Made by a program: the position numbers and the translations under genes. From contig NW_025935151.1 in NCBI RefSeq assembly GCF_000764305.2, positions 248,001-312,000 on the forward strand: a stretch of DNA of 64,000 nucleotides, read 5' to 3'. The notes beneath the pieces were generated by a model. The model was not told the origin of the DNA. It did not search any database and worked only from the letters and a program-made list of their open reading frames with translations. The DNA comes from Hyalella azteca. Lineage: Eukaryota > Arthropoda > Malacostraca > Amphipoda > Hyalellidae. Shown piece by piece: positions 32,289 through 46,535 of this stretch. Within the stretch, counting starts at the first letter, position 1, and the number at the start of each line of letters is the position of its first letter.

Positions 32289-35200
32289 TATTACGATTTG
32301 GTGGTGATTACTTGACGTGGAGATGCGGTTTGGTCAAACTAATGCATGCAGTGCAACACACTTTTATCTGAAGCCATCAAAGCCAACCTAGGAAATTGAA
32401 AAGGAACGAGTTTGTGTTCAGGCTTCCTGTAGCTGTCCAAATAGACATGGAAATGAACGACGAGTTGAGTGCTTTTTGATAGACGCTTCGCTGGATACAA
32501 CGAATGCTGTTGAAAGAACTTCCTTTTCGCGGTGACACGAAGTGCACAAAACAAAATAAAGCCTCCCAGTATGCACGCTGCTTCCAGGTTTGAATCAGAA
32601 ATTGTAATGCAATAGCCAGAGAGTTTGCGGACACTCGTGCATGTCAAGGGATTTGATCTCACGTCCGTGAAAATGTGCAGGATTGTTGACAGTTTTAATT
32701 ACTATTTTTAGTGTTGAACCCAGAATAATATGTAAAAAAAATTTAAATAAAACATAAACGTCGTAGAAATGAGTTTAACCCGCTCATCCGATGTGTCTAA
32801 CCCGGTCACCTAATTATTGAAGAATTTTGCATCAGCGTGAGAAAACAATGTAAATTAATTTTCTTTGTCGCCATTAGAGCAGCAAAATTCCTCATAGGAG
32901 CGACGATGCAACTTTTAATTTGTATGAAAGTTTTCAATTATTCACGTTGCGCTTTCCTTTGTTGACATTTTGCAGTTTGCACTATACTTACTCATTCAGG
33001 ATGGCTCATTGCTTACTGTTTAATCCAGATGAATGTTATAATACTCATGCAATTCTTAATGAGTATGTGACGTACATTTAATTTCAGCTGTGATAAAGTG
33101 TAGTTGGGAACTTTTTGAATACGTGACTTATATTATTGTGCCAAAGTGGTTGTAATGACCCCAACTTTAATATGTTCAGCTCCAGCACTCAGTCGCACAT
33201 GAGACTCATCTTACATGTGTGAGTAGCGCCACACGGGACGTGTCCCAAGTCTCTAATGTCCCTCTTACCCTCACTCTAGGTCCCTCACTCAGTAAGCCGC
33301 AGCTGTCACCGCATAAGAATTTCGTTAGTCTGATCCCGTTATTTCCGTCACAAATCCACGGAGGGACAACAAATTTCCCCTTCTTTCCACGACCTGGGGC
33401 TTCCGAAGACGACTTGTTGCACGTGAATGGAAACTTCTAAAAGTTTTGTAATTCTTACTGAAATACTAAGAATTGCAAAAAGAATAAAGAGAGGAAAGTT
33501 TTTTACTCTGCGAAGATAAAAACAAATATTTACTGACATTCTTTATGAGATCGTAAGCCAATCATTTATCGTCTCAGAAGAGGACTATTGGTCTGTACAT
33601 GCAACCTCTGTGCATGGTATATTTTTTCCAATCTACAAGGATTTTTCACAAAGTCTCAAATGTGTGGTCAAGCAAGCAAACAAAAATCAAATATAGTAAA
33701 TTTTGTACATTGTTGCTATTCCTATTGCAGTAGCCAATAAAGTTGCGGCGAAAAATAATAAAATAACTATTGACAATCTCTTTAACTTTTCAATCAATGA
33801 TCACTACTCATCATATATATATGACACCTCAGCCGAGTTGTGGTTGTGGTTTAAACTTCAAATTCTAAAAGAAATAAAATTTCTGTTCACTGAATTTAAC
33901 ACAATGTAAAATTACATCCAAGTTGCCTTGCATAGCTGTATATTAACTATATTCTGAATGCTATTCATGATTACTCATGCCATACGTATTTTTAATTGTA
34001 TTTTTAACGGTAAAGGCCGTCTATTTTCAGAGAATGAAATTCTCGTAAATCTAGAGCTAAGAAGTTTTTTTTATTAACAAACACTCGAATTCAACTCGGT
34101 CAACTTTTTATTCGGTGTACTTTTAACTAAGACTATCTATAGTTTTAAAAAACTACGAGGCCTGATCAAGGCAGCGGAATGCTAAGGCTGTGCAACAGCA
34201 TAGCCTGAGACTGCAAAGTCCAGAACTACAATAGAGGAACTCAGCAAAATTCAGAGGACAGTCACACTCTAACAATTGTCAACAGATTCAAAATGATTGC
34301 AGCTCAGCAGGGCTGCTCGAATATTCTCACTGTACGACTGTAGCCTTCGCCCCGCGTTGGTTTTTTGAACACGCCTCCTGGCTCACGGCGACTTCGGTTT
34401 ATCTCATCGATATGCGGAGGGCAAGGCCCGGGATTTTTGCGAATCTGAAATACATTCGCCGAGACCTGCAGGGAGCCACGTAAAACGTCGTGGCTGTTAC
34501 CTTGGCTTCTTCAGAATATTCTACCTAAAGAAGTTGTTTCTTCATGATTATGAGGGCCTGACATTCGGAATGTTGATTACTTGTGGTCATTAATCAAACA
34601 GATGTAAGCGCCAGATTTTCAACTTTTAAAACATCGACCTTTTTATTCATTTGGCAAATAATCAATACCAGAACTTGGAAAGGTCTAGTCGAAAATAAAA
34701 TCTTATTATGCGTATGAGGAATTTCATTCCCACATGAAGTTCACTTTGACGACTGAATTTTTTATACTTATTTTCTCCAAACTGTGAAACTGTGAATCCA
34801 TTAAATGTCGATAATTTACTAGGTAAGAATAATGAAGCGTACAATGGGAATCCTATAAGCAAAAAAGCTATCAGCATATTCCCTCAAATGTAAAATATCT
34901 TGATATTTAAATTCGCAACAATACCCGCCTCTAATTTATTCCGTGATCCTCATAGAACGCCATCGTCGACTCGCCTTTATGTAGGATCGGCGGACCACAA
35001 CAGAAATGTAGTTAGCAATCTGTCCCAGGATCTGTTTTGGCATTTTTGCGTCCTCTTTCCTATTGAAAGGCTATCAGGTCGATCACGCCCCCTTTTGTGC
35101 CAGAGAAAAATTGTCCATGGGGTTCGTTCTCGGTCTGGACCATTTCATTCATCACTAGCGTTTTTACGTCTCCTTGTTTTTCTAAAGCTGAAAGGTGGAA

Positions 35201-36317
35201 AGAGGAGACGATTGGAGCATTGAATAAATTTCAGAAAATTAGATGGTGTTTTACTCATTATCAACTGGTATCCGGTGTGCGTCAAGCAAAAAAACCTTAG
35301 TTACTGGGAAATTTTAATAATGAACGCATGATCATGTAAGAGTTGGGGAACGAAATTCATTAATTCAGTAATGAAAGTTTCAATAAGAGTTTTGACTGAG
35401 ATTGTTACAAAAATGAATAGTAAAATGCACTGTTACAAAATTCTTAGCTAATTACATTAAAATTGTATGAATATTTACATATCCCAAAGGGATTCAAAGA
35501 AAATTCGCAACCATTGAATAATCATGTAAATATTTACTTGTACAATGTATTTAGCAACTATTAGCAAAAACGTGGGGTTTTCACACGTAAAATATGGATG
35601 GCATCATATAAATGTAATATAACAAATTTCTGTGAAATTTAGGCTTCCGTTTACTAATAATAAACAAAAACTATCCCCAACTGTGACCTGAGCGGCTTTG
35701 AAATCAAAGGTTTCATTATGCCGCTGACACGGTCATTCATTCTGATTAGGGAATCAAGTGGACAGATTCCCTAATGTTGACGTTGCAATTCCAACTCACT
35801 AGACGTACGTGGCAGTGAAAGTTTTAGGCAAAGTTTTAATGCATTGGGCAGCGGAGGCGTGTTTACGGAGCACCGCATTAGCTGGATTACGAAGCTCTTT
35901 TGATGGCAGCTTTAATGCATCACGGATACTCAGGCCAGTCCTCGCCAGCCTTTTTCCGCCAATCCCTGCGAACGTGGCATAAAATGTTACCCTTGATTTT
36001 CCTGATGCTTGTGGCATCAGGTTGCATAACATCAGTAGAAATTGAGATTTAGTTTTACCCCGGTTTGTGTTAATCTTTCTTTTTTTTCAACTGAAATGGA
36101 TTTAGTAACATTAAAATTACCATAATGGACATACAACACAAATTATCGAATAGTTCAGAGGTAAAAGGTCATCAAAAAGAATACGCAATGGTGCCAAAGT
36201 GCACTGAAGAAGACTAATTGATAGCTATAATTCGACCATATCATGTTTAATGTAACAATTAATTCCTTACTTCTATAACGGAAGTATAAATAACGAAGTA
36301 AGAGATAACCGAAAAAC

Positions 36318-36385
36318 AGTATTTTGAATCTCTTATGGAGATTTGAATCACTTATGGAGAACTTTATTTTGAATCTCTAATGGAA
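36318..36385 (+). repeat. Short imperfect triplication
   Basis: TTGAATCTCTTATGGAGA, TTGAATCACTTATGGAGA and, after a gap, TTGAATCTCTAATGGA occur in series. Confidence 0.55.
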
Positions 36386-37778
36386 CAAGAATCATAAAAT
36401 CAAAGTATTTAATTTGATTCCAATTGATGATAGATCACAGTCCCTCACATCGCATACCACTTCCAGTACATTACTTCACCTTCAAAAAATCTGATGCAAT
36501 AATTTTAAATTAATGGTTCGTAGCTTGATTTATTAATTTATGAGAACGTTTCGTATTAGTCCGCAGGGATACGCTTACGACGTCACATACCATGCAGTCT
36601 CAGTTGTGACCGCAACTTAGGAGCAAAACGTTGAAGCATCAACGTAATAAATGGAAAAATAATCCTCAGTAACTATTCCGTCTACACAAATAAACTATAC
36701 CATAACTAATTATGAATAATCAGTGCCCAACGTGTCAAATATTTAGATGATTTTGTCGTTCATGTTAACAGAGTTCATTGCTGGCATAACAAGGATGTGC
36801 AGAACACAGCTCGTGCACTGGCAGAGACCCAACATATCTGTAATTGAATCTGCTGCTCTGAACTCGCTGCTAAGAAAGCGTCCCTTTGGCTAAGTCTTCT
36901 TCAAAGAGACGCGGAGAGTTTTAATTTAGCTCAGTGAGCGCTCATGATGATCAGCCCGAGGTAAAATAGCAGCAAAGATATAGATTGAAGTGCATCCTAA
37001 ATGACATCTCGTCCAGGTAAAAGATACGGTAGATCTTTCTTGTTCGTAAGAAAGAAGATTATTTTTGGATGTACTTGATGGAAATTGCCAACATTGAAGT
37101 TCTTTATTATCACTTAGACAGATTTTTATATGAGGTTGTTATTAACAATAATATTTGCCTTCTTCTCTCATGTCTTCCATTCATTCGTTCTATTAACAAA
37201 GGTAGCAATTTGTCCCGTTACAATTCCTACTCCAGAATTATTGTCATGAGTGATGCATGTTAATGGGATTTGACTTTTACTTGCAATTTGATTGACTCGA
37301 GGAAGACGTTTAATGAATATGTTAACTTTCTTGTTAATCAAATCCCAGATAAAATCTCCATATCCGTTAAGTCATGGAATAATTATTAATTGGAAATGGT
37401 TTGCCCCTGTTTAGTTTATTCAGAATCTGAGAAGCGCAGTAAATGTTAGTGTTAAAAGATAAATGGCATTTCAGCATAACAAATTGAATTAACAGCGACC
37501 CGATTCAATCGTCAACCTGAATATTCTCGACTGAATCAGTTAACAACAATTAAAAATCAAACTTTAAATAAATATTGGACCCAAACATGGTTATTATGAA
37601 AAAGTAGTACCATTGCCTGAGCTTCAAATGCTATTTTTTAAACTAAAATGAAACTAGAAGACAGAATCGCATCCAATTAAATTAAATGGAAACGTTGTGC
37701 ATCAAGGTTTTCAGTTGTATTCAACATGATTAGCTTTAGCACATAGTTAATTATTATAAAAGAAATCATACTTAATTT

Positions 37779-38279
37779 TCAGAAAAGCACACAGTTACTT
37801 TCTTTCAAATACAAGGAATTTACGCCCCTGCTACTCAGAAATAAAAAAAGACTCAGAACATCAAAGAAGCTTCGCCTCACGCGATGACTTGCAACATTTG
37901 GCCTCCTTTTGTGCATAGATCTTCGGGCGATCGGGATATGCCGGCAAAAAAGCACACACACAATCCATTTATCTTTGCAGGGAAATAAAGCGGAAAGCGG
38001 ATGTTTTTTCGTGACGTTAATACGACATGGGAAAAAATATCGAAAGTATTGCTCTGCATCGACAGAGTTGCTCGACCACAAGAAACCATCGAAAACAATG
38101 AAAATCTGAGCCTCGTTACCGTTAGCTAGTGTGTACGCGAATTTTGCGGTCGAACTAATGCATTTTAGAAGACTCCCTCGAACGCAAATTAGGTCTCGAG
38201 CGAACAAAATCCTATTCAATACTAAATTATTCCGTAGGCTTTGTTGCAAAAGAAAATAAACAGGAAGATAACAAAACAC
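37779..38279 (-). CDS. Long minus-strand ORF, function unknown
   Basis: The frame is open for about 186 codons stop to stop, the second longest in the window, but it has no early ATG and the first possible start is GTG. It therefore cannot be a complete standard gene and would need splicing in from upstream. The translation is basic and hydrophobic near the end (RRSFFDVLSLFLFLSSRGVN). It could be an exon, a decayed coding sequence, or chance. No family is recognised. Confidence 0.2.
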   Translation of the reverse strand: MFCYLPVYFLLQQSLRNNLVLNRILFARDLICVRGSLLKCISSTAKFAYTLANGNEAQIFIVFDGFLWSSNSVDAEQYFRYFFPCRINVTKKHPLSALFPCKDKWIVCVLFCRHIPIARRSMHKRRPNVASHRVRRSFFDVLSLFLFLSSRGVNSLYLKESNCVLF

Positions 38280-39133
38280 GTGGAAGGGCTGGATGTTACT
38301 TCTATGTATTAGGTATTGTATTTAAAGTAGGGTGATGAAGTAGTTATGAGCAGAAAATATCAATATGAATACACTTTTAAATTATTTTTGTAGAGATGGT
38401 TTATTATATAGAACCTATGTTTTCCTAGAATAATTTTGCACTAGAATAATCAATCAACTACTCAATGCAAACTTAAAAATTGCCTTACAGTTAAAATCGT
38501 CTTTTATCGATAAATGAAATCCAGCAGCTTACGTAATATTTATATCATTATTGTTTTTAGATTATATATGCCCATGCGACAAACTGGGTGAATAACATTT
38601 AAAAAATTCCACCAGTTATCAAAAAAAGTACCTTCCTTGTTATTTTTTGTACATCTACCAGTGAATAATTCTCGAAAGAATGCCGCTGCTCTAATTCTCG
38701 AAATTATTCCTATATAATGAGAAAATTTTTCCGTTTGGATGACTTTTTGAACACATTGTGCAAGACCGTGACGTTTAAGCTGAAGTCAATGTTGTTATAG
38801 ACAGTAGAATTGCACCATCATTATGAGATAAACATAAGAGCCTGGATTTTACTGCCTGAAAAATTAATCCGTTGCACGCAAACTCAACACAAACCACACT
38901 TCTGTACCACTACACATATTTTACATGGTACAGTGCACATATTAGATAGATGTTGCACACTTATATATTTAAATAGCTCACTTTTAGAATTCATCACATT
39001 TGTTTGTTATTATGCACATGAAATACAACTTTACAATGTTCTCATGACGACAGTTTTTTTCAGAAATCGATACTCAGCGCCTGAGTCTATAAAGCTCGTC
39101 AGGGACTGCTCAAGAAATAGGCGTACCTAGATT

Positions 39134-39184
39134 GGCCGAACCATGGTTGAATTAATACATGTATTAAGTCAACCATGGGCCGAA
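39134..39184. repeat. 37-bp palindrome between 7-bp direct repeats
   Basis: GGCCGAA at 39134-39140 and again at 39178-39184 brackets a near-perfect palindrome. The left half is CCATGGTTGAATTAATACAT, the axis is ACATGT, and one base pair is mismatched. This looks like a tiny foldback insertion with a target duplication. Confidence 0.75.
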
Positions 39185-42100
39185 TTATTAACAATGAATA
39201 AGCACCGGCTGTTGGCCTGACATTTACGTGAGGTTATTGATCCTGGAGCAGCACTCACTTGTGCTCACCGTAACCTTTCAATAAATTCTATCCATTATTG
39301 ACGAGATGTCAGTATAATAAATGTGATTTGAGGAAGGCAATATAATTTGACAGACATGCAAATGCGAATCAGTTTGACGGAACCTTCGTCTTGCTTGTCG
39401 TCTGTCGTTTAGTCAGCTCATTTTACGATTATTCGGCACATGAACATAACATTTCGGTCAACGCATTCTTGCATGAGAGCATCAGTTTAAATTCATGTCT
39501 GACTGTTGACAGTCCGTCAGTTGGTCAACCTTCTCCGTGTTCATCCGTCAGTCCGTCTATCCTCTCTTCGGCGTTCATCCGTCAGTTTAAGTTTGTTTCT
39601 CCTCTCTTCCCTGTTCATCTGTCTGCAGGTATCCTCACTCCTGTCTGCCTGTCTTGGACAGACTGAAGAGCTCAGAAGTTAATGCACGTGTCATGAGGAA
39701 GACAGGCGTTAAATTGCAATGCTTTTCATCTGCATTCATAAAGTACGAGATGGTCCAAAATTACCGTTCATTTTTTTCATGTATAAGCAATCTCTGTAAC
39801 CCACAGGAAGACAGTATAAAATATCAAGAATCGCGACGAATAGAAAAATATTCGTTGTAATAAGTAAAATTAATAATTAAAATTAAACTGAATTTATAGA
39901 GTAAAATTTGATGGTAAGTTCAAAGTAATGAAAGTCCATAAAATGAATATCTATATTGAAACATTACCATATTAGGACAAAATGTTTTCGGAGTGTATTA
40001 TTCAGTCAATCTATTTGACATGATACTCCGCTTCATTGCAATGCACGTGTTTCTTCAATCGCGGGCATTAAGTACATTGAAAAACTCTATGCAAACTACA
40101 TTGATAATGATGGAGAATGTACTTAGAACAAATTGCATATAAACTACAAATACAAGTCGATTTAAGTTTTGCCTCCTGACGGGGATAAATAAAGTAGATA
40201 GAATAATTTTACATTGGTAGATTACAATGGTAGATAAAATAAATTATTTCAATTTGAAATGAAAATTACTATTCGCATTGGAATAAAAGCTCTCGTATTA
40301 TTCACTTATCATTTAGACTTATTGTTATTTAATAATTTAATAATATTATTATGTAGAAAAATTTAATATATTTGACCATTTAATATAAAAAATTCACTCA
40401 TAGGTAAGGTCTTGAAATGATTCATGGTGGCGCCGTTGACGAATTTTTTAATTTATCAAAGTTTGTACTCTGAACAAATGCTCAATTGAGTTAATAAAGC
40501 CATTGCGGTGAGCTCGGTTGTCGTGGCGCTCGGCCAAATCATTTCGTATTCATCGAGTGTAAAGAGAAGCGACAGAGATCGTTTCTATTCAAAGCTTTAA
40601 ATTAATTGGACATTGACTGTATTTCCAAGTCAATTGCTTACCTCAGACCGGTTCGTAACTGCCCAAAAGAGTGATCTTGTCGATCACTCTTGTCGATCAG
40701 GGTAATATTAGATTCCGATTGTTTGCAAATTTATTTAATTTCTCCCCGTGTATGGAAATTTTTCATCCTCGCATGTCAACTAGTATAGATCTACAGACAG
40801 CTTATTTCGATTGTTCATTGGTTGAAAATGAATTGTACACTAATGATTGATGAAATGATTATCAGCTCAGGATGTAGATTTTGCATGTGGCCCAAAATAA
40901 ATTCGGTTTGACTGAATTCGACAATAATTTTGTGGAGTAAAATTTGGAAGGAGGTAAGAAGTCATTGAATTTTTTAACGAATTTGGCGATAGGTTTCTAG
41001 GATGAAATAATGAAAGGGGTGTTTCACTACCTCTCATAACTTAAATCTGACATGAGGGCCATATTAATGATGCTTTTTAGCACATTGATTCAAAGTAAAT
41101 GAGATTTCTACGGCAGAATAAATGAGATTTCTACGGATAAATGAATTGACACCCTATAGATCTTGACTTCTAGAATAAATGTATAAAATTATAAGGAGTC
41201 GAATGAAAAATTCACCCGCAAAACAAATGCATGCAGAGACAGGTAGCAATTTATTGAATAAAACTGATAAATTAGGCCATTTATTTACGCCATTATGATT
41301 CATCAAGTAAATCAACACGCTACAGAAAAAAATCACTAAGTTACGCCAATCTTCCTCCAGCTGCAAATGCTAACATAAAAAAATGAATATGTCACGCATA
41401 ATGAAACACAAAAATTATCCACAGACCCCGACGCGCAACTCCGTATTCGCAATTGGAGGGCGTGGCGAGTGCCAAGGAGTGCTCATTAGTTTTTCCGAGG
41501 CAGTGATGTCGACACCATTTCTTTGACTAGCCCAAATGAAGTCGACGACGTTTGTAGTCACAGTTTAGGAGATAGTAATTCAGGACTTTTCGAGGCTCAT
41601 TAGACCTAAGAACGACTGCGCGGAAATGAAGCTGTCACAACTGTCATGGCGAACGCGAGACGAGCTTCGGCAGTCGAACATGAGATGACAGATTGCTGCA
41701 ATGCGTGAACTATAGTACGAGGTTATTATCAAGGTTATTATAGAATTTACTGGTCCATGTACTTGAGTTACATTACTAGAATTGTTGTGATGTAAATAAA
41801 TGTGACGTAACTTTACCAATTTTACTTGCATATTCCTGTCTGTCTCAACGTTTGGAGACCGTCAAAAAGAAAAAAAAAAGAGAGAATTTCTATACAATAA
41901 TTTTGTGGTTTTTGCACAGTTTAATATCACAAAGAGAGAAAAAGATGTAGTTGAAAGCTTTTGAGTAAGTATACTAATCTATACCTGGCAATATGAATAA
42001 AAATGTCAGTATGAAAATGTCGTCAAAATCAGTAACTGAATTTCTACTCGGAACATTTAAAGAACCTCGTAAATAATTACGTATATAGATCGTTGGAACT

Positions 42101-43061
42101 GGAAGTTCCATTCGATGGTAGAATAAATTTATGATCTTTTCCTCCAATTATTCTAACCTAACCCGATTGAAATTGAAGTAACTGTCTATACTTATGAACA
42201 AAATTCAAAATTCTAACAATTATGCAATTTTGATACATATTATAATTCAAATTTACAATCAAAACCTAATGCAGACCAAGCGAATTATCTGCATAGTCCC
42301 TTGTTGTTGCCAATCTTCTCGGTTACTGTGAATCACGAAACTCAAGTAGCGCGCTGATGCCGGCCTTGTAGGACAAGGGAAACCTCTTGAAATCTCAGCT
42401 GAGATGACCGCACCACTCAGCGTCGCGTGTAGACACGCAAACCGCATCCGGTATGACTTTGTCCAACTGTCAAATTTATGCACATACAATCAAGATTACT
42501 TAGCGTAGAACCATGATTAAATGTATATAATTTCTTCATGAAGACATAGGATATTTATTTATTTTGGTTCATTTCTCAGACTTGATTTGAGATGAGATTG
42601 CTTGTTCTTGCCAATAGCTTTCCCATGAAGTGTGGTCGTCTTTAACATCGTTTAGCAACACGACACTGGATAAAAAGCTAGGAAAATTAATTTATAACAA
42701 TCATATTTATCTCTCTCGTCTATATTTCCGTTTCAATTTGACAAACAAATGAAATGGGGAAAATAGGGTAAATACGGCATTAAAAGAAGAAAACTTCAGA
42801 CATTTTTACGATATAAAAAATGAAGGATAAAAAATAAAATAAATGTAATGAAAAATAAATAAAAAGCAGATCAAGATATATGCGGTAGCAAAATTTTTGG
42901 GTGAAAATTGGGGGGCCAATTTGAGTAAAATGGAGAAAAATTGAGATAAGAGGCTCAAAAAGGGCAAGAAAGTGTAAGAAATTTTTTCAAGCCAGCGAAA
43001 CACCTAGGAACCAACGGGCCTAAGCCCGTTTCCCTTTTATTGCCTTTTATGGTAAAAAATG
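39185..43061. other. Long AT-rich stretch
   Basis: A degenerate CT-rich tandem repeat of roughly 50 bp (GTTCATCCGTCAGT, three diverged copies) lies at 39530-39640. A small CTTGTCGATCA duplication is at about 40675 and the 23-bp duplication at 41097. No gene is supported. Confidence 0.4.
41097..41146 (+). repeat. 23-bp tandem duplication
   Basis: AAATGAGATTTCTACGG occurs twice, separated by CAGAAT. Confidence 0.6.
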
Positions 43062-43227
43062 AAAAAATATAACTCAGTACTCACTGCAGTGAGTGACAGA
43101 GAGCGCATTTTCTCGTCGACGAAAACTTGAGGTCACGAACAGACGGACGGACAGACGGACAGACAGACAGACAGACGGACATGGCGAGCAGAATAGTGCA
43201 TTTTTTTCATAAATGAGAAAATGCGCT
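43062..43227 (-). mobile_element. GTCY-core miniature element, copy 3 (inverted)
   Basis: This is the reverse complement of the family. It reads from ATATAACTCAGTACTCACTG through (GGAC/AGAC)n to GAGAAAATGCGCT. It sits in a purine-rich stretch (42990-43370) containing short direct repeats such as AAATGGGCCAAA. Confidence 0.85.
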
Positions 43228-46200
43228 AAAAGGGGAAAACGGACAAATGAAGAAGGTAAACGGAAAAGATGAAAAATGAGGAAATGATGAAATTGGTCAT
43301 AAGGGTTAAAAGGACTAAATGGGCCAAATAAGCCAAATGGGCCAAAAAGTCCAACAGACTACGAGATGCCATAAATGTTTATGTAATTTTCATTACATCT
43401 GGAGGAACACTTAAAATTTAAAAACAAAGAAAACGTTAAGTATATCCGATCATCATTGAAAAAGTTTTAGAGACCAGATTCTTAGCAAAAATATCTCCTA
43501 GTGAAGAAACCAATTCTGAACAAGGTGTAAACAATAAATCCTCACCGCAACGTTGATTACTCAATTCAAATAATCAGGAACACACTTTTGCAAGGACAAT
43601 GCTCGATGTTGGGGAAAATATGTAATTGCATACGAAAAAATAATTTTTTGACAGATGAGAGAAAATTCAAGTTCTTCATCCGCCTTAATATATAAATTGT
43701 CCATAGGCAATTGACGTTGATGAGTTGACATGTAATTTATTCGGCCATGTCGACGAAAACAATTCCATTAATGTCGCATTTAATTGTCCATCAATTATCT
43801 GGGGAGATTTTCAGTGCAGTAATACGCTGAATTCGAGAACCCAAAGTAGATGAATGAGCTTCTGGACGCGTTTCCGTGAGGTTGCATTGCGACGTTTGTT
43901 CCGTAATGACGTTTGACAGCAGGCTTCAGGTCTCCCCACAATGCCAGGCAACTGAGAGGCTGAAAAAGCCATCACTCAGTGAAATGAGTGGGATCTTGTC
44001 CAAAATACTATGCACTTTTTTGCCATGTGGTGGTTATGCTTACCCACTTTAGACCGGTCAAGAAGCATATGAGTAACATGTTCACTCTACTCGTGCTGAC
44101 GGTAAGAAAGTGGGTCACAATTGGGACAATGACTCTGTCAGTATTCTGAATGCCAGCACACATTACACAGCAGAGAAGGCCGCTCAAGACCAAAGCAATA
44201 GGAACTTCCGTAACTTGAAGCCCTGTTCATACAAGGCAAACATGATCATACGAGACCATTGTGCATCGTACAACCAACACAAAACTGGGGCAGCGGTGTC
44301 GTGTAATGCGGGGTGACGGCTGATCTAATTGTCGGTCAATACAATAAACGAACTTGTGTTGTCTCTAGTTCAGGATTATTACAAACAAGAGGGCTTGATC
44401 TAATGATCTTATAGTGAAAAAACTACCAATTAATAACTTGTGAATTGGAATATTTTCATTCGCATTTTTTCAAATGCTCCTAAAATTTTGTCACTTGAAC
44501 GGTGAATTTTGTTTCCAAGATCAGGCAAGATGTAGAACAACTTTCAAAATGATATGGCAATTGTCACATTTTTTTCTGGCGACTAGAAGGTATGTTTTCC
44601 ATATCATTGTTGATATCAATAACATAAATATATGAAGGAAGTAGCTGTTTGGCTCCCAGTGATCTTATTTGCTCGATGATGCATCGCGCTGCCGCAGCTG
44701 CTCACCGCACGCATGACGTCTGTCCCAGGTTGGCCGAGTTGTTTCCTGTCGCGTCCACGAAACCTCAAAATTTCCCCAACTTCCGCCAACCAAATGACGC
44801 GGGAATGGCTGCAGCTCCGTCCTGAGAACTCAATGTTTGAATGATAACTGTCACAATTTCATTTATGGGGCATTAATAGCAATTATTGACATTATTTAAT
44901 GCCCAGATAATTAATTTGCTATTAACCATTGTTTTTAAGTTTAAATCAAGTTTAACCATTGGTTATTAAGTGGTATGATATTTAGTTTACGAATAAATAT
45001 AAAATTAAGAATGAATATTTAGTAGGTTGGTGAAAATGTAGCAATAATTTGTGCACAGTCCGATTTAAAATATTGCGTTTGAAAATTTCCACTATAGAGA
45101 ATAAATTTAAAAGCCCAATGAATGACCAGCTAGCCTGAGAAATACGGAAATATTGCGAAACAATTCTGGTCTGCATCCTCAGCTCAGAGCAAACGAAAGT
45201 GCAGAGACATGACACCCAGTCTAAAAATCGGCAAGAGATTCTTCAACTCAATAAACGCTGAAACGAGTAAAATATAAGATACACTCAGGAACGCAAAATA
45301 AAATGAGATAAACACGCAACTTGAGGAAGGAAGAACGGCACATTTAAATAAAAAAGATCCAACGAAAATAGTGCCTTTGGCTGCCGCTTCCGACCAACTT
45401 TGGACCAAGGGACCGCGACTCAGCCACCCCCCTCACGCCCTCCAGAGCCTTTGTCGGCCGAAACATCAATGAATTTTTTCCTTCCGGCAACACCGGGACA
45501 GCTATCGCCAAAATGAGCTTTTTACTACGTAGTGCAACGGGCTTGATTTGGTATTTGGTTGATATTGAAAAAATATAAAATCAGATAATATCGTTCCTCA
45601 GGCAATTTCTCCGCAAACATTTTCAATTGAGATCTTTCGTATTTTTAAGTTTGTGAACTGAAAGAGTAAAATTTATTTATTTTCTGAAATATTGCAATAA
45701 GTAGATTGTTCATTGAAATAGTGTATCAATTAAGTAAGCGGTATTATATAACTTCACACCCAATTACTGTATGGAAGAAATCTACTTGTTAGGAATCGAT
45801 ATACTACAAACGATTAAACTTATTCAAAGATCCCACACTAAATATCAAAACTATTGAGTTGAGAGAAGTTTCAGAAGTCTGCGCATCGTAAAATCAGCCC
45901 ACGGAATTTGGTGAGGGCTTTTTGTGACGCACCAAAGACACGCGGCCGTCAACGCGTCATTGCCGCGAAAAAATACGCCTGTTGTTGATGCCTCCGTCAG
46001 CAAAAGATTGGGAAGATCGGATGCTCTGTTTGTGACGCCATCTTCACAACCTGACACGAACTTTCTCGTTTTTTATCAAAATAGAATGAGTTTGCCCTAC
46101 GTTTAATTGAAGCATATACCTCGTGGGAAGTATATGTGATGCATACAGCTGAAAATTAAATTAACGAAGGGTGCGTTGCAATTGTTGATAAGTTTAACCG

Positions 46201-46414
46201 AGCCCTATTTTCGGGAATGTCTCATTCGTATTCAATGCACTGTGACGCATGGCACACGTTACCCTTCTTCAATTTATTTGGAGAATAACCATCAGAATGT
46301 CAGCTGAAAATATTTCTGAATTATTAAATAAATTGAATTTGTATATTTTTTGTTAATAAAACACTTGGGTCTCTCGCCAAAATTTTATACTCGATTGAAA
46401 TCTCTAATACAAGC
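43228..46414. other. Intergenic stretch
   Basis: Purine-rich DNA with short direct repeats lies at 43228-43370. Overlapping frames of 60-77 codons at 44000-44320 and 44980-45410 lack support. Confidence 0.4.
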
Positions 46415-46535
46415 CATGGATTTTCATGCCTGATACCATAATTAAACAAAAAATGGTCAAATGCTGTGGTGAAGAATTATTTGCAGACAAAAAAAACAAT
46501 GGATTTTCATATCATAATTAAACAAAAAAAAAATA
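46415..46535 (+). repeat. Local direct duplication, about 84 bp apart
   Basis: ATGGATTTTCAT followed by CATAATTAAACAAAAAA occurs twice, at about 46417-46455 and 46500-46530. The second copy has lost a few bases. This fits a single tandem duplication. Confidence 0.6.

Larger units (their letters stand above)
31602..39133. other. Long AT-rich stretch
   Basis: Apart from the candidate exon at 32202, the long minus ORF at 37779 and the triplication at 36318, it holds overlapping minus-strand frames at 32339-32662 (one with a hydrophobic segment, AACILGGFILFCALRV) and scattered frames under 80 codons. No gene is supported. Confidence 0.4.

Noticed and set aside
34751..34893. 46-codon + frame with internal CTAG/GTAAGA donor
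   Set aside because: Chance-length frame. It reads through the donor and no acceptor is seen upstream.
39391..39666. 91-codon Ser-rich + frame
   Set aside because: It runs through a degenerate CT-rich tandem repeat (GTTCATCCGTCAGT variants). No independent coding support.
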